The notes beneath the pieces are model-generated. The model ran no database searches. It saw only the letters and a list, made by a program, of their open reading frames with translations, and was not told the DNA's origin. Position numbers and translations under genes: made by a program. Below are positions 16,687 to 26,016 of a stretch of DNA of 34,354 nucleotides, one piece after another. The stretch spans positions 1 through 34,354 of the forward strand of contig JABBAY010000006.1 of NCBI GenBank assembly GCA_018607725.1, in the 5' to 3' direction. Position 1 is the first letter of the stretch. Every line of letters begins with the position of its first letter. The stretch comes from K189A clade bacterium (lineage in GTDB: Bacteria > Pseudomonadota > Gammaproteobacteria > Pseudomonadales > Azotimanducaceae).

Positions 16687-17793
16687 ATGACAAACGTGAT
16701 AGTGGATGATTTAAACGTGTTAAGTGAACAGACCCTGATAACGCCTAACGAACTTAAGAAATTAATTCCGGCCTCAGACACGGCGCTAGCCACCGTTTCT
16801 AACGCCCGGTTAACCATCAAAGATATCCTCGAGCACAAGGATTCACGCCTATTCGTGATTATCGGACCCTGCTCGATTCACGATATAGATGCCGCGATGG
16901 AGTATGCTCGGCGCCTTAAGGTTCTTGCTGATGAAGTTCAAGATTGTCTGGTCCTCGTGATGCGCGTGTATTTTGAAAAGCCTCGCACCACAGTCGGCTG
17001 GAAAGGTTTTATCAACGACCCGTACATGAACGATTCTTTTGCCATTGAAGACGGCCTCAAGCTTGCCCGGCAATTACTGGTGGATTTAGCCGAGATGGGC
17101 ATTCCGACTTCAACTGAAGCCCTCGACCCTGTTTCGCCGCAATATTTGCAGGACATGATCAGCTGGAGCGCTATCGGTGCGCGTACCACTGAGTCGCAGA
17201 CCCACCGTGAAATGGCCAGTGGCTTGTCTTCTGCCGTCGGCTTCAAAAATGGTACCGATGGCGGCCTCGCGGTCGCAATCAATGCCTTACAGTCGGTCTC
17301 AGCGCCCCATCGGTTTCTTGGTATTAATCATGAGGGTCAGGTCGCGGTGATTCGAACTCGTGGCAACCAGCATGCCCATATCGTCCTGCGCGGTGGTGGT
17401 GGCAATACCAACTATGACTCTGTGAGTGTCGCCGTTTGTGAGCAGGCACTGGCCAAGGCGTCAATTGATGCCAATATCATGATTGACTGTAGTCACGCCA
17501 ATTCATCGAAGAACTATGCATTGCAGCCGCTCGTCATGGAAAACGTCGGTAATCAAATTGCTGAGGGCAACCGCTCTATCGTTGGCTTGATGGTGGAAAG
17601 TAACTTGAATGCGGGTAACCAGGCTATTCCCACCAAACTCGAGGACCTTGAGTATGGCGTCTCAGTGACTGACGCTTGTGTCGACTGGGCAGCCACAGAG
17701 AGCATGATTCGAGACCTAAGAGACCGAGTCAAAACCCACTTGCCAGAACGTCAAGCGCTTCGCGCTGCAGATTTTAAGGCGAAATCAGCCTGA
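16687..17793 (+). CDS. 3-deoxy-7-phosphoheptulonate (DAHP) synthase, class I AroF/G/H type
   Basis: A 368-aa enzyme that condenses phosphoenolpyruvate and erythrose 4-phosphate, the entry step to chorismate and the aromatic amino acids. GPCSIHD at 60-66 carries the metal-binding Cys62; EKPRTTVGWKG near 97-107, SAIGARTTESQTHRE and GFKNGTDG form the active site; DCSHANSSKNY near the C-terminus supplies further ligands. The ATG at 16687 has AGGA 7 nt upstream; a TTG ten codons earlier is less likely. I cannot decide from sequence whether it is the Phe-, Tyr- or Trp-inhibited isozyme. Its leader points to control by Phe and Tyr. The following HAD gene overlaps its stop. Confidence 0.95.
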   Translation: MTNVIVDDLNVLSEQTLITPNELKKLIPASDTALATVSNARLTIKDILEHKDSRLFVIIGPCSIHDIDAAMEYARRLKVLADEVQDCLVLVMRVYFEKPRTTVGWKGFINDPYMNDSFAIEDGLKLARQLLVDLAEMGIPTSTEALDPVSPQYLQDMISWSAIGARTTESQTHREMASGLSSAVGFKNGTDGGLAVAINALQSVSAPHRFLGINHEGQVAVIRTRGNQHAHIVLRGGGGNTNYDSVSVAVCEQALAKASIDANIMIDCSHANSSKNYALQPLVMENVGNQIAEGNRSIVGLMVESNLNAGNQAIPTKLEDLEYGVSVTDACVDWAATESMIRDLRDRVKTHLPERQALRAADFKAKSA

Positions 17794-18368
17794 GTGGTGA
17801 CGATCCATGGGAGATCTACCTTGACGTCGATGGGGTCTGCGCCGACTTTATCAGACCGGCGTTAAACCTTGTGGGTCTAGATCCCGACGGCACCATGCAA
17901 CGCTGGGCCGCTGAGTTTGCGGGCGACTTTTATCCCACGGAGCTCATCGGCATGCCGCGAGAGCAGTTTTTTGAGCAAATCGATGCACACGGTGCCAGCT
18001 TCTGGCGTGAGCTGCCGGCTTACCCTTGGTTTCCAGCGCTACACCAGGCCTTGTCAAAGCTAGGTCACGTGGTGTTTTTGACAGCCCCTACCGGCTTTCC
18101 CGACTGCCTGGCTGGAAAGTACCAATGGCTTTGTGACTATTTTGGCGAGGGTTACACCGACTGTATCTTTACCGGTCACAAAGACCGTTTGGCCCATCCC
18201 CGTGCGATCCTGATTGACGACAGCGACAGCAATATAGCCTTATTTAACCGGCGCGGCGGCCAGGGGCTGACATTTCCGCAGATGTGGAATCTTGCCGGGT
18301 ATGCAGACAACCCCGCAGAATTGATTATTCAACAAGTTACCCGCATCGTCTCGCCGCCGCCACGCTAG
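17790..18368 (+). CDS. HAD-family 5'-nucleotidase (NT5C-like) with a probable non-canonical start
   Basis: HAD phosphatase related to 5'(3')-deoxyribonucleotidases. Motif I is IYLDVDGVCADF (17814-17849), motif II is VVFLTAPTG, a Lys lies in GHKDRLA, and motif IV is LIDDSDSN. The first ATG/GTG/TTG in frame is GTG at 17871, which lies after motif I and would remove both catalytic Asp residues. The frame is open back into the end of the DAHP synthase gene. A CTG at 17790 overlapping that gene's TGA (CTGA), with AAGG 10 nt upstream, gives a complete 192-aa protein with Asp12 and Asp14 in place, so translational coupling from a CTG is my best reading. An undetected sequencing error or a different rare start is possible. 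Confidence 0.75.
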   Translation: MSGDDPWEIYLDVDGVCADFIRPALNLVGLDPDGTMQRWAAEFAGDFYPTELIGMPREQFFEQIDAHGASFWRELPAYPWFPALHQALSKLGHVVFLTAPTGFPDCLAGKYQWLCDYFGEGYTDCIFTGHKDRLAHPRAILIDDSDSNIALFNRRGGQGLTFPQMWNLAGYADNPAELIIQQVTRIVSPPPR

Positions 18369-18389
18369 CTAACCCCTAACGGGCTAGCT
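18367..18389. terminator. hairpin between convergent HAD and nfuA genes
   Basis: AGCTAACCC and GGGCTAGCT pair with one A-C mismatch around the loop CTAAC and are followed by TT. It begins within the stop codon of the HAD gene. The U-tract is short, so efficiency is uncertain. Confidence 0.4.
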
Positions 18390-18423
18390 TTGGCTGACGG
18401 CTAGTCATGAGACTCGGCAACCG

Positions 18424-18999
18424 CTAAAAATAAGCGTTTTCCGTTACTGTATGGTCCGTGACATCCTTGACTGCTGTGAGCTCAGGAATCAGTTCAAGCA
18501 GCGTCTTCTCGACCCCATCTTTGAGCGTCATATCTACCATGCCGCAACCCTGGCAACCCCCGCCAAACTGCAGTACCGCGATATTCATATCCACAACTTC
18601 AACCAGGCTGACATTACCACCGTGGCTTGCCAACGAAGGGTTGACCTGGCTATGCAGCACATAGTTAATCCGATCTTCGATGGGACTATCATCTGAGACT
18701 TTCGGTACCTTGGCATTCGGTGCCTTAATCGTGAGCTGGCCACCCATCTTGTCTTTCGCATAATCCACCATCGCGTCCACCAAAAACGGCTTGCTGCGCG
18801 AGTCGATCCAGGCGCCGAAGCCCGTATAGTCGACTTTTTCATCAGTGGTTTGTTCTTCGCCAGGTTTACAGTAGGCAATGCAGGTCTCTGCCATAGGCGT
18901 GCCTGGGTCAGAGATAAAAATGCGAATATCGTTGGCATCGTCTTGTTTGGACAGCAAACTGACCAGATATTCCTGGGCTGATGGTGTGATTTCGACCAT
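18424..18999 (-). CDS. nfuA: Fe-S biogenesis protein NfuA
   Basis: A 191-aa protein, the same length as E. coli NfuA. Residues 1-95 are the degenerate A-type (IscA-like) domain ([19 protein letters not shown]) and 105-191 the Nfu domain, with the cluster ligands Cys149 and Cys152 in [11 protein letters not shown]. NfuA carries [4Fe-4S] clusters to client proteins under stress. The ATG at 18999 is chosen because the protein then begins MVEITPSAQ, in register with E. coli; an in-frame TTG 11 codons upstream is unlikely. It is divergent from metH across 217 bp. Confidence 0.95.
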   Translation of the reverse strand: MVEITPSAQEYLVSLLSKQDDANDIRIFISDPGTPMAETCIAYCKPGEEQTTDEKVDYTGFGAWIDSRSKPFLVDAMVDYAKDKMGGQLTIKAPNAKVPKVSDDSPIEDRINYVLHSQVNPSLASHGGNVSLVEVVDMNIAVLQFGGGCQGCGMVDMTLKDGVEKTLLELIPELTAVKDVTDHTVTENAYF

Positions 19000-19108
19000 G
19001 TTCGAGTCCGTAGGCAATTGATTAGGCGGCAATTGTAACTAATCAGCCCCCTCATGAGCAATGGCCGCGGCCCTAAGCTTCTGCTTTTAAAAGATTTTCA
19101 AACTCGCC

Positions 19109-19129
19109 AAGATGAAGCGGATTCATCTT
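19109..19129 (+). promoter_or_regulatory. MetR-type operator upstream of metH
   Basis: A perfect 8-bp-arm palindrome (AAGATGAA, 5-nt spacer GCGGA, TTCATCTT) contains TGAAGCGGATTCA at 19113-19125, an exact match to the MetR consensus TGAA-N5-TTCA. It lies 87 bp before the metH ATG and also upstream of divergent nfuA. MetR with homocysteine activates metE and metH in enteric bacteria; here the link is inferred from the motif alone. metR is not in the window. Confidence 0.65.
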
Positions 19130-19216
19130 CGCAAAGACGGATCTTCAATCCACGGTAGCGCCACACCTGCTAAACTCGCGACCTGTAAATAACCGCCCAT
19201 CAAGATACCTGAAAAC

Positions 19217-22200
19217 ATGAAACAATCATCGCGCTCGGCCCTCCTGCACGCCCAACTGCAACAACGCATTCTGGTAATGGATGGCGCTATGGGCACTATG
19301 ATCCAAGAGCTGAAACTCACTGAAGCCGACTTTCGCGGCGAGCGATTCATTGACCATCCCTCTGATGTTAAAGGCAATAACGAGTTGCTGACCCTTACGC
19401 AGCCGGAGGCCTTGAAAAATATCCACATGGCGTATCTGCGGGCTGGATCAGATATTATTGAGACCAATACCTTCACGGCGAATCGTGTCTCTCAAGCAGA
19501 CTATGGCACCGAAGAGTTTTCCTACGAGATCAATGTGCAGGCGGCCCGCCTCGCCAGACAGGCAGCAGATGAGATCACTGCGGAAGATCCTACCAAGCCA
19601 CGCTTCGTTGCCGGCGCCGTTGGCCCCACGACTCGTGCTGCGAGTCTGTCACCTAACGTCAATGACCCAGGTTTTCGGAATATTACCTTTGACGAACTCG
19701 TTGAAGATTACAGCGAGGGTATTCGCGCCTTGATCGAAGGCGGCGCCGACATTATTCTGATCGAAACGATTTTCGATGTCCTGAACGCCAAGGCGGCGAT
19801 CTATGCGGCTTTGAGCGTCTTCGAAGAGCTTGATACCGAATATCCGATCATGATCTCCGGCACCATCACAGATGCGTCAGGTCGACTACTGTCTGGCCAA
19901 ACCGTCGAAGCATTCTGGGCCTCTATTCGCCATGCCAAACCCATATCCGTTGGCTTTAACTGTGCGCTCGGGGCTGACGAGTTACGACCCTATATCGCCG
20001 ATGTCAGCCAGATCGCAGATTGCTATATTAGTGCTTATCCCAATCGCGGCTTACCCAACGAGTTTGGTGAGTACGACGAAACTATCCCGCAGATGGTCGC
20101 ATCGATTGAAGATTACCTGAGTTCCGGGCTGATCAATATCATTGGTGGCTGTTGTGGTACTGGGCCAGATCATATCCGTGAATTCACTCGTATTGCAGCC
20201 AACCATGTGCCGCGGCCGATTCCTGTTGTCAGTCCCAAGTTGCGGCTCAGCGGACTCGAACACTTCAACATTGATGACGACTCGTTATTCGTCAACGTCG
20301 GTGAGCGAACCAATGTTACAGGCTCTAAAAAGTTTGCTCGCCTGATTATTGAAGAAGACTATGATGCCGCCCTGGAGGTTGCCCTTTCCCAAGTCAATAA
20401 TGGCGCGCAGATCATCGACATCAATATGGATGAAGGCATGCTTGATTCCAAGACTGCCATGGTTAAATTTCTGCATCTAGTCGCCTCTGAGCCAGATATC
20501 AGCCGAGTCCCAGTGATGGTGGATTCCTCAAAATGGGAAATTATTGAGGCAGGACTGAAGTGCCTGCAGGGAAAATCTATCGTCAACTCTATCAGCCTCA
20601 AGGCTGGCAGGGCTGAGTTTGTCGATCAGGCAAAAATTTGCATGAAGCATGGTGCCGCGGTCATCGTTATGGCCTTTGATGAAGACGGCCAAGCAGACAA
20701 TTTGGCTCGTAAAAAAGACATCTGTCGGCGATCCTATGACATTCTCGTCAACGAAGTCGGGTTCCCGGCGGAAGATATTATTTTCGACCCGAACGTGTTC
20801 GCGGTTGCTACAGGGATTGAAGAGCATGTGACCTACGGCAAGGACTTTATTGACGCCTGCGCATTTATTAAAACGGAGCTACCCGGTGCAAAAATTTCGG
20901 GCGGCATCAGCAACGTGTCGTTCTCCTTTCGTGGCAACAATCAGGTTCGCGAGGCGATCCATGCGGTGTTCCTGTACCACGCGATCAAAGCCGGACTGAC
21001 CATGGGCATTGTGAACGCAGGGCAATTGGCTATCTACGAAGACATCCCTGCCGATCTGCGGGACCGAGCCGAAGATGTAATTCTGAATCGCCGTGAAGAT
21101 GCCGCCGAACGACTGCTTGAAGTCGCGAATCAGTATTCTGGGGGCGCGAGCAAAGGTAAAGCTGAGGACCTTTCATGGCGCGAATTGCCCGTTGAAGAGC
21201 GCCTGGCGCATGCCCTGGTCAAGGGTATCAATACCTATGTAGTGGCTGATACGGAAGAGGCGCGATTAAATTACGACCGCCCTATCGAGGTCATCGAAGG
21301 ACCCTTGATGACAGGCATGAACCGCGTTGGCGACCTGTTCGGTGCTGGTAAAATGTTTCTTCCCCAGGTGGTCAAGAGCGCCCGCGTGATGAAACAGTCA
21401 GTGGCTCACCTTGTGCCCTTCATTGAGGCGGCCAAAGATGGCAAATCAAAGCCGCGAGGTAAAATCTTGATGGCCACGGTCAAGGGCGATGTCCATGATA
21501 TCGGCAAAAATATCGTTGGCGTGGTCCTGCAATGTAATAACTACGAGGTCATCGACCTGGGCGTAATGGTCTCCGCAGACAAAATCATCAAAACCGCGAT
21601 CAGTGAGAAGGTTGACATCATTGGCCTCTCTGGCTTGATCACGCCGTCTCTGGACGAGATGGTGCATGTGGCCTCCGAACTAGAACGTCTGAAGATCAAC
21701 CTGCCGTTGATGATTGGCGGCGCCACAACGTCGAAGGCCCACACCTCCGTAAAGATCGAACCCTGCTATACCGCTGATGCAACGGTGTATGTGGCGGACG
21801 CTTCTCGAGCCGTTGGTGTGGCGACGAAGCTACTCAGCGAAGAACTCAAACCCGCATTTTGTGAAGAGGTGCGCGCAGAGTACGCCATGATTCGAGAGCG
21901 TAATAAGCATCGTCGCGCTAAAGGTAACCTGTTGTCTTATGCCCATGCTCAGGATAATCGCACCCATATCGAGTGGCAAACTCCTGCCGTACCCGCTTTC
22001 ATCGGCACGCGGGCATTCGAGGGCTATGCCCTGGCTGAACTGGTTGACTACATCGACTGGAACCCGTTCTTCAATACCTGGGAGTTAGCCGGCAAGTTCC
22101 CAGCGATTCTTGATGACGAGGTCGTTGGTGAGACGGCGCGAGAACTGTACAAGGATGCTCAGGTCATGCTTAAAAGCTTGGTGAGCCAGGATCTGATCCG

Positions 22201-22900
22201 TGCCAATGCGGTGATTGGCTTCTGGCCGGCCAACAGTATCGGTGACGACATACTGGTTTATACCGACGAATCTCGAACGCAGGTAAAAACGCGTTTGCAC
22301 CATCTGCGTCAGCAGATGTCGAAGCCCAACGAGCAACCCAACTACTGCTTGGCCGACTACATTGCCCCCGTTGATTCAGGTCTGGCAGATTATATCGGTG
22401 GGTTTGTCGTGACCACCGGTCTGGGTGTGGATGAGCTCGCAGCGCAATATGAGGCGAATCACGACGACTACAATTCGATTCTTCTCAAAGCCCTGGCAGA
22501 CCGGCTTGCTGAAGCATTTGCTGAACGCATGCATGAGCGGGTGCGGAAGGAGTTCTGGGGTTATGCGGCAGATGAAGTGTTGGATAACGAGTCATTGATC
22601 AAGGAGAAGTACCAGGGCATACGCCCAGCACCGGGTTATCCAGCCTGCCCTGATCATACTGAAAAGGCCGCCCTGTTCGACTTATTGGACGCCACGGCGC
22701 AAACCAGCGTCAGTCTCTCGGAAAACTACGCTATGGCGCCTGCCTCGGCAGTAAGTGGTTTCTACTTTGCACACCCTGAGGCGCGTTACTTTGGCTTGGG
22801 CAAAATCGATCGTGACCAAGTAGAGAGTTATGCTGAGCGCAAAAGCATGACCGTCACTGAAATCGAGCGATGGTTGGCACCCGTGTTAAATTATCAATAG
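19217..22900 (+). CDS. metH: cobalamin-dependent methionine synthase MetH
   Basis: A complete 1227-aa MetH, the size of the E. coli enzyme, with all four modules. The homocysteine domain (1-330) has zinc ligands Cys249, Cys312 and Cys313 (FNCALGA, GGCCGT). The pterin-binding domain follows at about 350-640 ([23 protein letters not shown]-type block). The cobalamin domain at about 650-900 contains [21 protein letters not shown], with His760 as lower axial cobalt ligand. The reactivation domain runs from about 920 to the end, with [22 protein letters not shown]. It transfers methyl from methyl-tetrahydrofolate to homocysteine. A MetR-like operator lies upstream. The organism therefore needs cobalamin for this route. 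Confidence 0.98.
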   Translation: MKQSSRSALLHAQLQQRILVMDGAMGTMIQELKLTEADFRGERFIDHPSDVKGNNELLTLTQPEALKNIHMAYLRAGSDIIETNTFTANRVSQADYGTEEFSYEINVQAARLARQAADEITAEDPTKPRFVAGAVGPTTRAASLSPNVNDPGFRNITFDELVEDYSEGIRALIEGGADIILIETIFDVLNAKAAIYAALSVFEELDTEYPIMISGTITDASGRLLSGQTVEAFWASIRHAKPISVGFNCALGADELRPYIADVSQIADCYISAYPNRGLPNEFGEYDETIPQMVASIEDYLSSGLINIIGGCCGTGPDHIREFTRIAANHVPRPIPVVSPKLRLSGLEHFNIDDDSLFVNVGERTNVTGSKKFARLIIEEDYDAALEVALSQVNNGAQIIDINMDEGMLDSKTAMVKFLHLVASEPDISRVPVMVDSSKWEIIEAGLKCLQGKSIVNSISLKAGRAEFVDQAKICMKHGAAVIVMAFDEDGQADNLARKKDICRRSYDILVNEVGFPAEDIIFDPNVFAVATGIEEHVTYGKDFIDACAFIKTELPGAKISGGISNVSFSFRGNNQVREAIHAVFLYHAIKAGLTMGIVNAGQLAIYEDIPADLRDRAEDVILNRREDAAERLLEVANQYSGGASKGKAEDLSWRELPVEERLAHALVKGINTYVVADTEEARLNYDRPIEVIEGPLMTGMNRVGDLFGAGKMFLPQVVKSARVMKQSVAHLVPFIEAAKDGKSKPRGKILMATVKGDVHDIGKNIVGVVLQCNNYEVIDLGVMVSADKIIKTAISEKVDIIGLSGLITPSLDEMVHVASELERLKINLPLMIGGATTSKAHTSVKIEPCYTADATVYVADASRAVGVATKLLSEELKPAFCEEVRAEYAMIRERNKHRRAKGNLLSYAHAQDNRTHIEWQTPAVPAFIGTRAFEGYALAELVDYIDWNPFFNTWELAGKFPAILDDEVVGETARELYKDAQVMLKSLVSQDLIRANAVIGFWPANSIGDDILVYTDESRTQVKTRLHHLRQQMSKPNEQPNYCLADYIAPVDSGLADYIGGFVVTTGLGVDELAAQYEANHDDYNSILLKALADRLAEAFAERMHERVRKEFWGYAADEVLDNESLIKEKYQGIRPAPGYPACPDHTEKAALFDLLDATAQTSVSLSENYAMAPASAVSGFYFAHPEARYFGLGKIDRDQVESYAERKSMTVTEIERWLAPVLNYQ

Positions 22901-23007
22901 TTTGCGACATTTTTTAAATGCTCCTGGCCTTGATAAAAAATCCCCCACTTATGCATGACATTAATGGTAGACTAATTACCCGCAAATCTGCCGGGAACCG
23001 CACTATC

Positions 23008-23256
23008 ATGACTACTACCAATGACCATCTCACCGAAAGCCGTACCGGTGACACTGAGCCATCTCAACAGAAACCACCGAGTTTTTTTCAGGTAATGCTA
23101 AGTGTCATTGCTGCCGCCTTCGGCGTACAAACCAACAAAAATTATGAACGCGACTTCAGTACGGGTAATCCCCTTGCTTATATCGTCGGCGGCTTGCTAT
23201 TCACGGTACTATTTATACTTACGATTGCCGGCATCGTTTCTTTAGTGTTGCCTTAA
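23008..23256 (+). CDS. DUF2970 small membrane protein
   Basis: An 82-aa protein with a hydrophilic N-terminus (1-30), then PPSFFQVMLSVIAAAFGVQ, NKNYERDFSTGNPLAYIVGG and a C-terminal membrane helix to the end (LLFTVLFILTIAGIVSLVL). This is the DUF2970 pattern: a conserved helix ending in AFGVQ, a charged NKxxxRDF segment and one clear transmembrane helix. Function unknown; family members are common in beta- and gammaproteobacteria. The ATG at 23008 is chosen because the family begins near there; upstream in-frame ATGs at 22918 and 22951 would add residues without conservation. It follows metH by 107 bp. Confidence 0.75.
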   Translation: MTTTNDHLTESRTGDTEPSQQKPPSFFQVMLSVIAAAFGVQTNKNYERDFSTGNPLAYIVGGLLFTVLFILTIAGIVSLVLP

Positions 23257-23349
23257 CCGTTACGGTGAGCATTCACAACAACCGGTCACAAGGCACCTGC
23301 AGACGCGAGACGCCTGGGACTTAATTGACGGTCATGAGCCCGCAAACCC

Positions 23350-23387
23350 GGCGACAACCTGCAGGCTGTCGCCGCCCAAACATTGGG
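23350..23387. terminator. two adjacent hairpins between converging genes
   Basis: GGCGACA and TGTCGCC (23350-23373) enclose a further CCTG/CAGG stem, forming a long imperfect hairpin. CCCAA and TTGGG (23375-23387) form a second one with loop ACA. They lie between the DUF2970 gene and the end of the minus-strand 35-aa gene, a sensible site for bidirectional termination, although neither has a U-tract. Confidence 0.45.
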
Positions 23388-23399
23388 TGTCTTGCTAAT

Positions 23400-23507
23400 C
23401 TAGTGACCAGCGACCCAATAGACCATCGCAATGACGGCTATACCGATCAACATGACTGCACAAATGGCATCTACGGTACTATCTGATTGTTGTTCGTTCT
23501 CGCTCAT
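23400..23507 (-). CDS. 35-aa single-helix membrane peptide
   Basis: An ATG at 23507 on the minus strand, with AGGTG 5 nt upstream, opens a 35-codon frame ending at TAG. The peptide has a polar acidic N-terminus (MSENEQQSDSTVDA) followed by one membrane helix (ICAVMLIGIAVIAMVYWVAG). A strong promoter is visible upstream (see 23556-23585), with a 5' leader of about 40 nt. I do not recognise the family. Such short single-helix proteins often act as accessory subunits of membrane complexes, but no partner is evident. It is divergent from the sulfite reductase gene. Confidence 0.6.
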   Translation of the reverse strand: MSENEQQSDSTVDAICAVMLIGIAVIAMVYWVAGH

Positions 23508-23555
23508 GTTGACACCTGTTATTGGCTAGCGTTGATGGGATGACCCCGAACCGTG

Positions 23556-23585
23556 ATTATACGTAAGCAGGCTACCTTGACTCAA
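23556..23585 (-). promoter_or_regulatory. promoter of the 35-aa membrane peptide gene
   Basis: On the minus strand, TTGAGT (23580-23585) and a perfect TATAAT (23556-23561) are separated by 18 nt. The -35 lies inside a perfect 15-bp palindrome, ACCTTGACTCAAGGT (23574-23588), a plausible operator. Confidence 0.65.
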
Positions 23586-23588
23586 GGT
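23574..23588. promoter_or_regulatory. 15-bp palindromic operator candidate
   Basis: ACCTTGA and TCAAGGT flank a single C with no mismatch. It covers the -35 of the minus-strand promoter and lies about 210 bp upstream of the sulfite reductase gene on the other strand. The regulator is unknown. Confidence 0.5.
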
Positions 23589-23795
23589 GTTCAGCACATA
23601 ACCGCCAGCCAACGGTGCAATTAACGTCGAAACGACGTTCTTCGACAACCTGGCATACTCACTCGCCGCAGCCCTGCTGGAACCCTTTAAAACCAACGAG
23701 TCTATGGATATGACTAAATGGTCATACGCCGGACTGAGCCATTCTGTTAATTTACCCGCCTACACCACTGTCCCAGCGTCAAGGCAGGCGATCTT

Positions 23796-25442
23796 ATGTA
23801 TATCTACGACAATTATGACCAGACCATGGTCGATGAACGGGTCAACCAATACCGTGATCAAACCCAGCGGTTCCTCGCCGGCGAATTGGCCGCTGAAGAA
23901 TTTCAGCACCTGCGACTGAGGAATGGTCTTTATATCCAGCGTCTGGCACCGATGCTTCGCGTGGCGGTCCCTTACGGCATGCTCAATTCGCCGCAATTAC
24001 GCAAACTTGCCTACATCTGTCGGCATTTTGATCGTGGCTATGCGCATTTTACAACTCGCCAAAATGTCCAATACAACTGGCCGAAATTGGAAGAGGTGCC
24101 GGACATTCTCGCTGAACTTGCCAGTGTGCAGATGCACGCCATTCAAACCAGCGGCAATTGCATCCGCAATGTCACGTCCGACCAGTACGCCGGAGTCGCC
24201 ATCGACGAAATCGAAGACAGCCGTCCATGGGCAGAATTGATTCGGCAGTGGTCGACATTTCATCCTGAGTACAACTGGTTACCACGGAAATTCAAAGTTG
24301 CGGTGACTGGCGCCAGAGAAGATCGCGCCGCGATTCAGGTACACGATATTGGTGTGCGTCTAGTGGAGCGGGATGGCAAAGTTGGCTTTCAGATTCTAGT
24401 TGGCGGCGGACTGGGGCGGACCCCCGTGATTGCGCCCGTGATTCGAGACTACCTCGACAAAGAACATTTGCTAACCTATCTCGAGGCAATTCTGCGGGTC
24501 TATAACCGCTTTGGTAACCGAGAGAACAAGTACAAGGCACGCATCAAAATTTTGGTGAGAGCCATGACCCCAGATGTTTTCGCGGCCAAGGTGGAGCAAG
24601 AATGGCTAGCCCTGCGAGACGGCCCAGATACGCTGACCGAGGCCGAAATCAATCGAGTTAAAGCCTGTTTCAGCCGCCCGGCATACGCCGATTTAACCAA
24701 CGACCCGCTGGTACTAGTCAGCGCGCTGAAGGAGAATTTCGCCTTTAAGGCCTGGTGCAGCCGCAACGCCAAGCCGCATCAACAGGCTGGCTACGTGATC
24801 GCTAACCTGGCAATGAAAGCCACGGGCGTCGCGCCTGGGGATGTTACCGATGAGCAACTTGAGACGATAGCTGATCTGGCTGACCAGTACAGTTTTGGCG
24901 AGATCCGCGTCACGCACGAACAAAATGTTACCTTCAGTGATGTACGCCAGGATGAGCTCTACAATCTTTGGCAAGCGTTGTGTGTGGCAGAACTCGCCTC
25001 GCCTAACCTTGGTCTGCTGACGGACATCATTTGTTGCCCTGGCGGAGACTATTGTTCTCTGGCGAACGCCAAGTCAATTCCCGTAGCCGAAGCCATTCAG
25101 CGCCAGTTTGATGATCTTGACTACTTGCACGACCTGGGTGATTTGGATATCAATATCTCAGGCTGCATGAATGCCTGCGGACATCACCATGTTGGCAATA
25201 TTGGCATTCTTGGCGTGGATAAGAAAGGCGCTGAATTCTATCAAATCTCTATCGGCGGTTCTGCCAGCAATGATGCGGCACTGGCAAAAATTCTGGGGCC
25301 GTCTTTCGCACAAGAAGCTATTCCTAGCGTCATCCAGAAGCTCGTCGATGTGTATTTAACTCGGCGAGAATCTGACGAACAGTTTCTCGAGACCTACAGC
25401 CGTATCGGCATACAACCCTACAAAGACAGTGTCTACGCCTAA
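23796..25442 (+). CDS. cysI: siroheme/4Fe-4S sulfite (nitrite) reductase, CysI type
   Basis: A 548-aa hemoprotein with two ferredoxin-like half-repeats. HFTTRQNVQYNWPKLEEVPDIL and RNVTSDQYAG contain conserved Arg/Lys siroheme and sulfite contacts. The cluster ligands follow C-x5-C-xn-C-x3-C: Cys414 and Cys420 in CCPGGDYCSLANAKSIP, Cys457 and Cys461 in GCMNACGHHH. This is the Pseudomonas-like assimilatory form that pairs with a DUF934 protein, not the enteric CysJI pair. Most likely it reduces sulfite to sulfide for cysteine and methionine synthesis; nitrite reduction cannot be excluded. AGG lies 7 nt before the ATG. The DUF934 gene follows 15 bp downstream, so the two form an operon. Confidence 0.9.
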   Translation: MYIYDNYDQTMVDERVNQYRDQTQRFLAGELAAEEFQHLRLRNGLYIQRLAPMLRVAVPYGMLNSPQLRKLAYICRHFDRGYAHFTTRQNVQYNWPKLEEVPDILAELASVQMHAIQTSGNCIRNVTSDQYAGVAIDEIEDSRPWAELIRQWSTFHPEYNWLPRKFKVAVTGAREDRAAIQVHDIGVRLVERDGKVGFQILVGGGLGRTPVIAPVIRDYLDKEHLLTYLEAILRVYNRFGNRENKYKARIKILVRAMTPDVFAAKVEQEWLALRDGPDTLTEAEINRVKACFSRPAYADLTNDPLVLVSALKENFAFKAWCSRNAKPHQQAGYVIANLAMKATGVAPGDVTDEQLETIADLADQYSFGEIRVTHEQNVTFSDVRQDELYNLWQALCVAELASPNLGLLTDIICCPGGDYCSLANAKSIPVAEAIQRQFDDLDYLHDLGDLDINISGCMNACGHHHVGNIGILGVDKKGAEFYQISIGGSASNDAALAKILGPSFAQEAIPSVIQKLVDVYLTRRESDEQFLETYSRIGIQPYKDSVYA

Positions 25443-25457
25443 GCCGGAAACTTACTT

Positions 25458-25940
25458 ATGCCATCCATTATCAAAGATCAAGTCATTATAGTGTCGCCGT
25501 TTGTCACATTGAGCGTGGCAGATGCCAATACCAGTACAGCCAATTGCTTGTTGCCTATGGCGTATTACATTGATCACCATGCCACGCTGCGAAACCGCCA
25601 AGATATCGGCATCTGGGTTACTGCCGGCGAAGCCGTTGAAGATATTGCCGCTTATGTACATCAATTAGCGGTTATTGCCTTGGATTTTCCACATTTTGGC
25701 GACGGTCGGGGCTATTCCAGCGCGACGATCTTGCGTCGACAATTGGGCTATCAAGGTGAGATCAGAGCTATTGGCGATGTCCGCCGGGATCAGCTCGAAC
25801 AGATGCAGCGTTGTGGGATTAATGCCTACGAGCTTGCGGAAGGGCAAGACATTCAATCAAGTGCAGCAGGACTGGCGGGCTTCAGCTTTAATTATCAAGC
25901 TTCCATTGATCGACCGGCTCCCCTGTTCCGCCAGCGTTAA
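25458..25940 (+). CDS. DUF934 protein, partner of sulfite reductase
   Basis: A 160-aa protein of the DUF934 family, usually encoded directly after this type of cysI and described as probably involved in sulfite reduction. Seen: the family blocks LAVIALDFPHFGDGRGYSSATILRRQLGYQGEIRAIGDVRRDQLEQMQRCGINAYEL, given here as a region near residues 70-130. No cysteine cluster or membrane segment is apparent. GGAA is 8 nt upstream of the ATG. cysH, which often follows in pseudomonads, is not present; an antiporter gene follows instead. Confidence 0.85.
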   Translation: MPSIIKDQVIIVSPFVTLSVADANTSTANCLLPMAYYIDHHATLRNRQDIGIWVTAGEAVEDIAAYVHQLAVIALDFPHFGDGRGYSSATILRRQLGYQGEIRAIGDVRRDQLEQMQRCGINAYELAEGQDIQSSAAGLAGFSFNYQASIDRPAPLFRQR

Positions 25941-26016
25941 CTGACCAGGTCGAGGGGTGCGACGCTGACACACCACGGATTTGGCCAGTAACCACGCGCC
26001 GTCGATCTGAAGTCTC

